Assembly: GCA_963699525.1 (NCBI GenBank)
Contig: CAVOUI010000008.1
Span: 1-64,000, forward strand
Length of the DNA: 64,000 bases
Reading direction: 5' to 3'
Source: SG8-41 sp963699525
GTDB lineage: Bacteria > Pseudomonadota > Gammaproteobacteria > Burkholderiales > SG8-41
Of this stretch, positions 16,627 through 23,979 are shown piece by piece. A program made the translations under genes and the position numbers. The notes beneath the pieces are model-generated. The model worked only from the letters and a program-made list of their open reading frames with translations, had not been told where the DNA came from and made no database searches. Positions within the stretch are counted from its first letter, which is position 1; each line of letters starts with the position of its first letter.

Positions 16627-17912
16627 CTAGGCCGCCGTCCGGGGTTGCCGCAGCCAGGGCATCGGGACCAGGCGGGACGCGGCATACCAAGTCAGGCAGA
16701 AATACAGCGCTGCCGAGACGAGCGTTGCGGTCGCCACGCCCGTGGTTCCCTGCGACATCGCGAGCGTGATGGTTAATGCCAGCTGGACGACCGCTGCGGC
16801 AATCGTTAGTAGCGACAGCAGCGCCGTGCGCTTGGCGTAAATGAAGTAGTTACCTACCAGGTAATACATGCCGTTCAGCGCGGCGGCCGGGCACAGGATC
16901 GGCAGCAGGTCGGCGGCCGCCGAGTACCTGCTCTCCCGCGAGGATTCTCACCAGGACCGGGCCGGAAACGACTAGGACGACCGCCGCCGCGGCGTAGGTC
17001 CCGAACATCGCGTAGGTGGCGGCGACGACCCGTCTTCTTGCAGCTTCGTCGCCGCGGGAAAGATGACCGAAGAGCCATGGAGCCCACGCCTGGTTCACCG
17101 CACCGCCGAATAGTACAAGGACACTGGATATCTGGAGCGCCACAAAGTACATGCCGGTCTCTCCCGTGCCGACGGCGCCCGCCAGGATCAATCGGTCCAT
17201 GGTGGCCATCGCTACACCCGCCAGCGTGTGCGGCACGAGGGGCAGCCCGAAGCGCAGCGCGTCCCGGAAGTGATCCCGGGTGAAGCGCAGGGTGAGGAGG
17301 CCGTTCCGCGCGACCAGTACGAGTCCGGTTGCACCCAGGGTCGCAGCCGCGATGGACTGAGCTACAGCGTAGCCCTCCCACCCCATCCCCGCCCACGCGA
17401 CCAGCACGAGCGTCAAGCCGATGATGAGCGTCGAGCTGGTTACTTGCCACGCCCCGTAGCGTAAGGCGAGACCTTGCACTTGCCACACCGTCAGCGTCAG
17501 GGCGAGCGCAAACTTGCCAGCGGCGGCGACGACGACCGTCCACTGCCACTGGCGCGTGACCCCCGTTGCCTCGGCGATCGCATCGGATGCCAGCAGAAAT
17601 ACGATCGCCGTGGCAATGGCGCTCGCGGCCATGACACCGACGCTCGCTCCAACCGAGGCGCGAAACGTGTCCCGGTCGGCGCGGAAATATTGCACGCTCG
17701 CCAGGCCGTGCGTGTTCAGTCCCACGACGACGGATACCAGGCCAATGAGCGATGCGAGAGTCGCGACGACTCCCGTATTGCTCCGGCTGGAGCAGGCGGG
17801 TCAGCACCGGCATGAGAAGAAACAAGATCAGCGCGTTGAGCGCCGCGGAGCCGACGTAGATGCTGGAGCCTCTGAACAGCGCCGAGCTACGGAAATGGCT
17901 CAGCCATGACAT
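16627..17912 (-). CDS. wzx: Oligosaccharide flippase, Wzx-like (two frameshifts)
   Basis: About 427 residues once two breaks are mended. The start MSWLSHFRSSALFRGSSIYV at 17912 leads into LLMPVLTRLLQPEQYG, a hallmark start of polysaccharide-transport MOP proteins. Removing one g near 17772 joins the middle part (ASLIGLV onward, including RFGLPLVPHTLAGVAMATMD and GAVNQAWAPWLFG). Removing one g near 16925 joins the tail containing MYYLVGNYFIYAKRTALL. About 12-14 membrane helices. It would flip undecaprenyl-linked repeat units to the periplasmic face. It is followed within 7 bp by the hisH-like gene. Confidence 0.85.
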
Positions 17913-18098
17913 TTCGAGATTAGGACAGGGTAGAGTGAATCATGGACGGCTGGCTCATGGTCACGCGAACATCTTTCATGGGCCAGTCTTGGCTCTTTAC
18001 ATGATATTCTGCAAGATGCCGTCGTGGACATTGAAGTGGGCTTCCCCTGGTAGTACGGACACTTCTGTTGGGTAAGATGATGAGACAGGAGGTGTCGG

Positions 18099-18395
18099 AT
18101 GGCAACAACGAGAAGGCGGTTTACGGCGGAGTTCAAACGCGAAGCTGTGCGGCTGATGCAGCAGCCTGAAGTGTCGCGGGTGCAGGTGGCGTGGGAGTTG
18201 AACTTACACCTGAGCCTGCTGCGCAAATGGGAGGTGCAATTTGCCTCGGGTCGGTGGGAAGCGAACCCCGGGGTGGCGCTGAAATCGGAGCAAGCGCAGG
18301 AGCTGAAGCGGCTGCGCCGGGAGTTGAGACGGGTGACGATGGAGCGCGACATTTTAGAAAAGGCGGTGGGCTACTTCGCGAAGGAACCCTCGTGA
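18099..18395 (+). CDS. IS3-family transposase OrfA
   Basis: 98 residues, MATTRRRFTAEFKREAVRLM at the start, the helix-turn-helix DNA-binding part, and a C-terminal leucine-zipper-like region (LKRLRRELRRVTMERDILEK). This is the standard OrfA of IS3/IS911-type elements, which binds the element ends and is joined to OrfB by programmed frameshifting. Its TGA overlaps the orfB GTG start. It is intact but orfB is lost, so the element cannot move on its own. Confidence 0.9.
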   Translation: MATTRRRFTAEFKREAVRLMQQPEVSRVQVAWELNLHLSLLRKWEVQFASGRWEANPGVALKSEQAQELKRLRRELRRVTMERDILEKAVGYFAKEPS

Positions 18396-18454
18396 GGTAT
18401 AGCTTTATGCTTTGGCATCAGCGCATCTGACCGGTGCGAGCGATGTGCGGTATC
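18392..18454 (+). pseudogene. IS3-family transposase OrfB, 5' remnant
   Basis: The reading frame starting at the GTG overlapping the orfA stop reads VRYSFMLWHQRI, then an in-frame TGA where a tryptophan codon would be expected, then PVRAMCGI, which is the normal OrfB continuation. Homology ends at about 18454 where the 38-bp repeat begins. The integrase DDE domain is absent. Confidence 0.7.
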
Positions 18455-18492
18455 GCACGGCGGGATCGTAGCCGGATCGAATTTCCTATTGT
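18455..18492 (+). repeat. 38-bp direct repeat, copy 1
   Basis: This 38-bp segment (gcacggcgggatcgt at its start, gaatttcctattgt at its end) recurs at 20035-20072 with two substitutions. Here it joins the truncated IS3 orfB to an ABC-transporter fragment. The second copy joins sequence downstream of an IS91-type transposase remnant to a hisH fragment. The simplest reading is the shared terminal sequence of a mobile element (IS91-like), inserted or recombined at two sites. Confidence 0.75.
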
Positions 18493-18637
18493 TCTGATTG
18501 CCCATCGCCTGACCACGATCCAGCGATGTGATCGAGTCATTGAACTGGATCGCGGAAGGTTGGTGGCGGAAGGATCCTACAATCAACTATTGCGCGACAG
18601 TCAGAGCTTCCGTACGATGGCGACTAGTTTCATGTGA
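18488..18637 (+). pseudogene. ABC transporter ATPase C-terminal fragment
   Basis: The frame reads PIVLIAHRLTTIQRCDRVIE and continues LDRGRLVAEGSYNQLLRDSQ to a stop at 18637. This is the H-loop and C-terminal end of a fused permease-ATPase exporter of the MsbA/PglK type. Everything upstream (membrane domain, Walker A, signature, Walker B) is missing, cut at the 38-bp repeat. It shows that an ABC-type lipid-linked oligosaccharide exporter or similar gene once stood on the plus strand here. Confidence 0.75.
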
Positions 18638-18748
18638 GGGGCCGTCGTCACCCGATACACGGCCAGGACTGACGTCGGAGAGCATGGCTGGTTGCGATCT
18701 TGGCCAACGTCCCAGGTACGCCCGTGATCTTGTAAGGGGCCACCACGG

Positions 18749-19468
18749 ATGAGGGGAACTGAATTTCTAAATCTGTATGTCTACAGCGATAGCTTGGCGT
18801 TCAGAAGGAACGGGCAGTCTCAGGACCTGAGCTTCACGTACCCGTTCATACTAAAGGGACTCGTCGAGACGAACCTGGGTGTCAGAGCCAATCTCGTTCT
18901 GAGAGGCGGCGGCGGCATAGACATCAAGCGGGTCAGGGAAACAGTCAGACGGGACTCGGGATACTTCGGCGGTGACGATCAAGCGGTGAATATTGCGGTC
19001 CTTCAATTTGGGATCGTCGATTGCGCACCTCGCCCGATAACCTACCTGCTTTCGCCGCTTCTGAACAGGTTGCCCGTCATCGGACCGAGGATCCTCGCAG
19101 AATTGGTTCGGCACAGAACGGGGTTGCAGAACCTGTGCAGCTATACCGTGACATCGAGACGCACATTCAAGAAGGAATACGCCTCAATCGTGAATATTTG
19201 TCACAGCGTTGGGATGAGGACCCTCTCCGTGGGGCTACCCCTCCCCCCGCTTTCGATCGAACATAGGAGCCCGGGATTCAGACACAACGCAAGCCTTTAT
19301 AACGATTTTATTCGCGATGTCACTCCGGACAGTTTTTGCGATATCGAGCAATATATGACCGAATCGTTGCGAGAATCTCTTCTATTGTCCGATGGCCACC
19401 ATCTGAGCGAAGAAGGCCATCGGTTTTATGCCGAAAAGTTGTTCGGGCAGTTGAAGAAACTTGTCTAG
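18749..19468 (+). CDS. SGNH/GDSL-type hydrolase-like protein
   Basis: 239 residues. NLYVYSDSLAFRR near the N-terminus corresponds to the GDS nucleophile block, FGIVDCAPRPI (about residues 88-98) to the third block, and DGHHLSEEGHRFYAEKL at the C-terminus to the DxxH catalytic block. Such proteins in surface-glycan loci commonly add or remove O-acyl groups. No signal peptide is visible, so it would act in the cytoplasm. It is flanked by an ABC-transporter fragment and an IS91-type remnant, but the frame itself looks complete. Activity is inferred. Confidence 0.65.
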   Translation: MRGTEFLNLYVYSDSLAFRRNGQSQDLSFTYPFILKGLVETNLGVRANLVLRGGGGIDIKRVRETVRRDSGYFGGDDQAVNIAVLQFGIVDCAPRPITYLLSPLLNRLPVIGPRILAELVRHRTGLQNLCSYTVTSRRTFKKEYASIVNICHSVGMRTLSVGLPLPPLSIEHRSPGFRHNASLYNDFIRDVTPDSFCDIEQYMTESLRESLLLSDGHHLSEEGHRFYAEKLFGQLKKLV

Positions 19469-19504
19469 TCTGCAAGGTAACTGGACAAAGTAACCGTGAA
19501 AACT

Positions 19505-19824
19505 GCGATTTCCTCCCAGCCGGCGTCACCCTGTCCTCGCCGGGTGAGGCGCCGGCCACCGAATTTGCGGCGCTCGCGAAAGGCGCCTGGGCGCGGTTGA
19601 TCCGCAAGGTCTACGAGGCCGATCCGCTGGAGTGCTCCCAGTGCAATGGGCCGATGCGGGTCATCGCCTTGATCGAGGATCCGGGAGTCATCCGGCGCAT
19701 CCTTGAGCACCTCGGATTGTGGGCGCCGCTCGCCACCGAGCGCAGTCCGCCGCTCGGTGCCGCAAGCTGGCCCCGGCATGCCAGCCTGCCACTGAACTAT
19801 CACCCGGTTCCCGACATCGCCTAA
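19505..19824 (+). pseudogene. IS91-type transposase C-terminal remnant
   Basis: The frame carries WARLIRKVYEADPLECSQCN, MRVIALIEDPGVIRRILEHL and a C-terminus LPLNYHPVPDIA, which is the typical end of IS91-like (Y2, rolling-circle) transposases including the zinc-type cysteines. The catalytic N-terminal half is absent, replaced by the end of the SGNH gene. The 210 bp that follow, up to the 38-bp repeat at 20035, probably represent the element end. Confidence 0.75.
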
Positions 19825-20034
19825 GAAACTTCTTGAAACCCCCGAGGCGCGAGACAGCGCTTGCCGCGCGCTGGCGGTAGGAATAGATTGCTCGGTAATT
19901 CGACCGCTGATCCCGCTCATGACCCACGCGGGACTCGCGGTCGTCTGCCGGGGAGGAGGACGCCAGCGTGAACATAAGACCCGTTATGCGTATTGCGGCA
20001 GCTTTTCCGCCCCCGCTCCCCGCGCTTCGGCTCG

Positions 20035-20072
20035 GCACGGCGGGATCGTGGCCGGATTGAATTTCCTATTGT
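20035..20072 (+). repeat. 38-bp direct repeat, copy 2
   Basis: Second copy of the repeat at 18455-18492, differing at two positions (a/g and c/t). It immediately precedes the hisH remnant and lies about 210 bp beyond the IS91-type transposase stop, consistent with being the end of that element. Confidence 0.75.
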
Positions 20073-20081
20073 CTTACGCAG

Positions 20082-20204
20082 ACAACCTACTGCGGGAAAT
20101 TCACCTCGTCGGTACAGCAGGGCATGGTTTTCGGCGTGCAGTTTCACCCGGAGAAAAGCCAGAAAGCGGGCTTCCAGCTTCTCCGCAACCTCTTGGCGCT
20201 TTAG
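20082..20204 (+). pseudogene. HisH-like glutaminase C-terminal remnant (third copy)
   Basis: The frame starting near 20082 reads TTYCGKFTSSVQQGMVFGVQ and then the diagnostic FHPEKSQKAGFQLL before a TAG at 20204. This is the last 40 or so residues of a HisH-type glutaminase with the catalytic His-Glu pair; the nucleophile cysteine and N-terminus are gone. It is on the plus strand, just upstream of the two Gfo/Idh/MocA genes, so a third amidotransferase set probably once preceded them. Confidence 0.8.
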
Positions 20205-20246
20205 CGAATCGGGGAGAGAGCTCTTGAGGCCGAAAGGGATGCGGCG

Positions 20247-21293
20247 ATGAGCGGCGTAAGTTCGGCGGTCGTCGTCGGATACGGATCCATCGGCCGGTAT
20301 CATGCTCGACTGCTTTCGGCACGGCACGAACGACTCGCAATCGTCGACACGAACCCGGAGAGCCTCGAGCGCGCTCGAGCGGACGTCCCCACTTCGTTGA
20401 CTTGCGGCTCCCTACCCGAGCTGGATGGACGGGATTGGAGTTGGGATACCACGCTCGCCGTCATTTCCACGTGGGGGCCGAGCCATGCCGCCCTCTTTGC
20501 CGAGATCGCTCAGCGAGGAGCCCGCCACGTCGTGTGCGAAAAGCCTCTGGCACACTCGGTCGCTGCCGCCGCGCGCATGGTGGATCTCGCCCGGACGAAG
20601 GGAATCACGCTGGGCGTGCATCATCACCGGCGCTATTCCGGCTTGGCTGCCGGCTTGGTTCAGCACGCGGGAAGGCTTGAGCTCGGCCCTCCTTGCGGCA
20701 TCCTGGTGCAAGGCGGCGCACGATGCCTGGTGACCAACGGAATTCACTACGTCGACTTCGCGAGCGAGCTTTTCAATCACGCGCCGGTCTCCGCTTCTGG
20801 CACGGCCTCCGGAGCCTCGATCAATCCCCGCTCTCCGACATTGATGTTTTACGGCGGTACCGCCACATGGTCGTTCGGAGAGGATCGCGAGCTCACGGTC
20901 TTCTTCACGAACTTGGCCAGTCTCGGGGAGCGCGTGTTCGTCTTCTATCGAAACGCGCTCGCGGAGCTGCTGCCCTGGGAGGATTTCGACGTAAAGATCA
21001 CCCGCCGCCCCGCGGCGGACGTCGCGAAATTTCCGGCGGTGACCCGTGCGGGTCTCGCCACCGAAGTGGCCTACGAAGGCCCGGTACCGGGAGCTTTGCG
21101 CGGCGACGAGCCGACTCTTCGCCTCTACGACGCCGTCGCATCCGGAGACGAACGCCTCTTTCCCACTGCGCTGGCCGCCCAGGCCGTGGGGGCCTGCATC
21201 GGGGCGCTCGAGGCCGGACGCATCGGTCGCATCGTCCAGCTCCCGATCGACCCGGACAGCGAACTCGGCCGCACCGAATGGCCCATCTCGTGA
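20247..21293 (+). CDS. Gfo/Idh/MocA-family oxidoreductase
   Basis: 348 residues, starting ATG at 20247. The N-terminal Rossmann motif is VVVGYGSIGRYHARLL, the EKP catalytic-type motif appears as CEKPLAHSVAAAA (about 98-110), and HHHRRYSGL follows. The family carries out NAD(P)-dependent oxidation or reduction of sugars, often nucleotide-activated. It starts 43 bp after the hisH remnant and its stop overlaps the start of the next gene, itself of the same superfamily. Substrate unknown; the pair may work together on a keto-sugar. Confidence 0.82.
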   Translation: MSGVSSAVVVGYGSIGRYHARLLSARHERLAIVDTNPESLERARADVPTSLTCGSLPELDGRDWSWDTTLAVISTWGPSHAALFAEIAQRGARHVVCEKPLAHSVAAAARMVDLARTKGITLGVHHHRRYSGLAAGLVQHAGRLELGPPCGILVQGGARCLVTNGIHYVDFASELFNHAPVSASGTASGASINPRSPTLMFYGGTATWSFGEDRELTVFFTNLASLGERVFVFYRNALAELLPWEDFDVKITRRPAADVAKFPAVTRAGLATEVAYEGPVPGALRGDEPTLRLYDAVASGDERLFPTALAAQAVGACIGALEAGRIGRIVQLPIDPDSELGRTEWPIS

Positions 21294-22300
21294 GACGAAC
21301 CAGAGAATCGCCGCGAGCACTCCTGGTCGGCTGCGGGAACATCGCGGAGTTCCACGTCAAAGCGCTGCGCGAAGCTGGATTCGATGTCTCGACCGTCGCA
21401 TCTCGGCGCGGATCCGTCCGCCTCGAGGATTTCGCACGCCGGCACTCGATCCCGCGTACGTTGGAAGGGCTCGACGACCTGCGACGCGCCTGGAAGGAGC
21501 ACGATGCGGCGGTGATCGCCGCAACTACCGAAGCCACGCCGGAGATCCTGACGTCGGCGCTTCGGGACGGTGGCCGCCCGGTGCTGGTCGAAAAGCCGAT
21601 CTCCCTTTGCTCCGCAGATCTGCGACCGTTCCTCGGTGGCACGTCTCATGTACTCGTCGCTTACAACCGACGCTTTTACCGGCCGGTTGCCGAGGCGAGA
21701 AAAGAAGCTGCGGCAGGAGGCCCGCTGGTTGCCACGCTTTTCCTTCCTGAATCCGTGCGCATCCCCGCGTCCGTACAAAGTGCGCCCGACTACCTGCGCC
21801 CCTTTTTCGAGAATAGCGTCCATGGACTCGACATGGCGCGGTTCGTCTTCGGCCCCCTACACATCCGGCACGTGGAGCGACTCCAGGACCAGACCGGTGT
21901 GCTCTCCGGATTCGCGGCGGTGCTCGTTTCGGCGCGCGGCGATGTCGTGCAGGTGACTGCCAACTTCGCCGCGCCCTCGAACTTCAGCCTGACGCTCGAT
22001 CGCCCGGGGCGCCGGTACGAGCTGCGGCCTTTCGAGAAAGCCACGATCTTCTCCGGCATGGAGGTCGTCGAGCCCACGCCCGAGTCCCCAATCCGGGTAT
22101 ACCGTCCCAAGGTCCTGTCGGCGGTCGGGCTGGATCCGGTGGACCACGCCTTCAAGCCCGGTTTCGTGAGCCAGGCGAAGGCTCTCGCCGCGCTGGTACG
22201 CGGTGAGGATCCCAGACCTGCGGCAACGCTCGAGGATGCGTACGAGGCGCTCGTGCTCGCCGAAGGGCTCGCTGGGCAAACGTTTCCGCGGGCGGCATAG
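21278..22300 (+). CDS. Gfo/Idh/MocA-family oxidoreductase, second of a tandem pair
   Basis: 340 residues from the ATG at 21278, or 336 from the GTG at 21290 that overlaps the previous stop as GTGA. The Rossmann motif ALLVGCGNIAEFHVKAL and EKPISLCSADLRPFL are visible, with NRRFYRPV after it. It is only distantly similar to its upstream neighbour, so this is an operon of two different family members and not a recent duplication. It ends the plus-strand run and converges on the putative transferase at 22534. Function within the family is unresolved. Confidence 0.8.
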   Translation: MAHLVRRTRESPRALLVGCGNIAEFHVKALREAGFDVSTVASRRGSVRLEDFARRHSIPRTLEGLDDLRRAWKEHDAAVIAATTEATPEILTSALRDGGRPVLVEKPISLCSADLRPFLGGTSHVLVAYNRRFYRPVAEARKEAAAGGPLVATLFLPESVRIPASVQSAPDYLRPFFENSVHGLDMARFVFGPLHIRHVERLQDQTGVLSGFAAVLVSARGDVVQVTANFAAPSNFSLTLDRPGRRYELRPFEKATIFSGMEVVEPTPESPIRVYRPKVLSAVGLDPVDHAFKPGFVSQAKALAALVRGEDPRPAATLEDAYEALVLAEGLAGQTFPRAA

Positions 22301-22423
22301 CCACCCTCGAACCGGACGCGTCTACTTCGCCCCGTTCGACCGGCATGCAAAGCGCTCTTCGAGCAGTTTTATGTCGCTCCGCAATATTTTGGTTAGGTCG
22401 CGAAATCGGGGGTGAAGGTCGCA

Positions 22424-22481
22424 CGGCGCAAATCGACGCCTTCGAGAAAGCGCTTGATAAATTTCGGCTCGATTTGCGCCG
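22424..22481. repeat. 13-bp perfect inverted repeat between convergent genes
   Basis: cggcgcaaatcga (22424-22436) pairs perfectly with tcgatttgcgccg (22469-22481), separated by 32 bases. It lies in the 233-bp gap between two convergent genes. No T-run follows either arm directly. It could be a bidirectional terminator-like hairpin, a recombination or attachment relic, or a protein site. The rest of the gap shows no gene. Confidence 0.6.
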
Positions 22482-22533
22482 ATACCCGACACGCCTGCTC
22501 AAGACGTCATCCGGGATCAGTCGCGCGCAAATT

Positions 22534-23979
22534 CTATGGCCCTCTTTGCTCGAAGGCGTGATTGGTCAAGAAGTGACGGAATCTATCCTTCCAGTTATCC
22601 GCCCATAGTTCCCGGCGCGGCGAACTAGCTCGCTGACCTGCCGCAAGCAAGACCGCAAGATCGTCGAATTGCTTGGAAAAGGGGAATATGCTCTCCGGCA
22701 TCAATTTTCGGGTAAGCGGCGTATCGATCAGTACGACCGGACACTCGAATTCCAGCGCTTCAAACATCGCTGTTGATATATCTCCGACGACGAGAATGCT
22801 CTTGGCAAAGCTGGTATAGGGATCCGATTCAAGATCAAGCCGCCAGTCGTTACGGCTCGTGATCTCACCGTATCTTTGCAGTGCGGTAGCCCTTTCACCG
22901 GGATGTGGACGGAATACCAGGCTGTATCGATTACCAGCCGCGCTGCCCAGTTCCACCAGGACGCTTCGATACAGCCGGATGTCCAGGCCCGACGAGACAA
23001 ATAGGACCTGACTCCGCTTTACGGACGCCTGCTTTAGTGTCCGGCAGCGTTCCGTCAGATCCGGAAATCCGATTACGTGCGACTTGATCGGAAGCCGTAA
23101 GTGGCGGATCCAATACTCACCCCATGCAAGAAAGTGCTGGGGCAGATACTGCGCCCATCTCGGATCATGCAACGGAGGCGAAAGCCGGTAGGCAGGATGC
23201 TGTGCGTACGTATACCCGTGCTGGTACTCCGCGGTTGTGATATCTGCATTACGCGCCCAAGCCAGCAGGTGCGTGTGCGGTCCGTAACACGCGTCTTCGA
23301 CCAGGCATAAACGTGGACGAACGCGCTCGAAGAGTCGATGGTATAGGGCGTGCCAGAAAGGCATCCTGCGAGCGGCGTTTACGAGGGAGCGCTGAAGCAT
23401 GGCAATATCGGAAGGCAACAGGAGACCTCCGAAATGTGCGTATACGCGTGCCAGTAGTTCGGAAATGACGTCCGCATCCCGCCTTGGCAGGATTCGTATT
23501 TTGCCGGCAACGGCCGCCAATGCCCGCAAGGGGTCGTGATAACGAAGCCCCGGCAGCGAGCGTGGCCTGGCGAATTCACGTGCATGGCTGTCTTCGTATA
23601 CGGCTGCACTGGACGCTTGGGCAAAGTGGTCTACCAGTCGATTGTGAAAACCCGTCGGGGTCCGCACGTTTCCTGCGCCGGAGCCGAAGATCAAGACGTT
23701 CGCGGCGCTCGGCATCAGGCTTCGCGGCAGCTCCAGCAAGGTGCGGGTAACGTATGCCAAGCTACCGAATCCTCTCCGGGATTGAGCTGACTCAGCGTAG
23801 TAGGTGGTTCCAGCCAAACGATCGGCGGCAACTTGGGCTAGCAAGACGCGAATGTAGGCCCACGGCGGCATGTCATACGCCGTGAACCGCATTGCGGCAA
23901 CGTCGAACTTGGCCTCAAACGAATCGACGAGCTCTAGCGCGCTGGTTTCCTGCATGTTGCACGCTACAGCATGTCCCAC
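22534..23979 (-). CDS. Putative glycosyltransferase/capsule-type transferase (possible Pse transferase)
   Basis: 481 residues, or 473 if the ATG at 23955 is used, which would start 8 bases after the pseI stop. I do not recognise a family with certainty. The C-terminal half looks GT-B-like: AEYQHGYTYAQHPAYRLSPP, FLAWGEYWIRHL, FRPHPGERATALQRYGEI, ILVVGDISTAMFEALEFECP, VVLIDTPLTR. These blocks recall CDP-glycerol/capsular transferases and sialyltransferase-type enzymes. As the last gene of the pseudaminic-acid operon, right after pseI, transfer of CMP-Pse is the most attractive job, but that is inference. Confidence 0.6.
   Translation of the reverse strand: MGHAVACNMQETSALELVDSFEAKFDVAAMRFTAYDMPPWAYIRVLLAQVAADRLAGTTYYAESAQSRRGFGSLAYVTRTLLELPRSLMPSAANVLIFGSGAGNVRTPTGFHNRLVDHFAQASSAAVYEDSHAREFARPRSLPGLRYHDPLRALAAVAGKIRILPRRDADVISELLARVYAHFGGLLLPSDIAMLQRSLVNAARRMPFWHALYHRLFERVRPRLCLVEDACYGPHTHLLAWARNADITTAEYQHGYTYAQHPAYRLSPPLHDPRWAQYLPQHFLAWGEYWIRHLRLPIKSHVIGFPDLTERCRTLKQASVKRSQVLFVSSGLDIRLYRSVLVELGSAAGNRYSLVFRPHPGERATALQRYGEITSRNDWRLDLESDPYTSFAKSILVVGDISTAMFEALEFECPVVLIDTPLTRKLMPESIFPFSKQFDDLAVLLAAGQRASSPRRELWADNWKDRFRHFLTNHAFEQRGP

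Larger units (their letters stand above)
18045..18454 (+). mobile_element. Truncated IS3-family insertion sequence
   Basis: The left part of an IS3-type element: an end-like stretch at about 18048-18075 (tagtacggacacttctgttg), then intact orfA and only the first about 20 codons of orfB before the sequence switches to unrelated DNA near 18455. The right end and nearly all of orfB are missing. The exact left boundary is an estimate, because the right inverted repeat is not available for comparison. Confidence 0.7.

Noticed and set aside
18434..18637. Complete 67-residue small protein
   Set aside because: The first part is IS3 orfB and repeat sequence; the rest is only the C-terminal end of an ABC ATPase. 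It is a chance junction, so it is listed as a fragment.
20693..21277. A 535-residue reading of the second oxidoreductase starting at 20693
   Set aside because: The first 195 codons overlap the first oxidoreductase out of frame and are not conserved; the Rossmann motif starts only after 21278.
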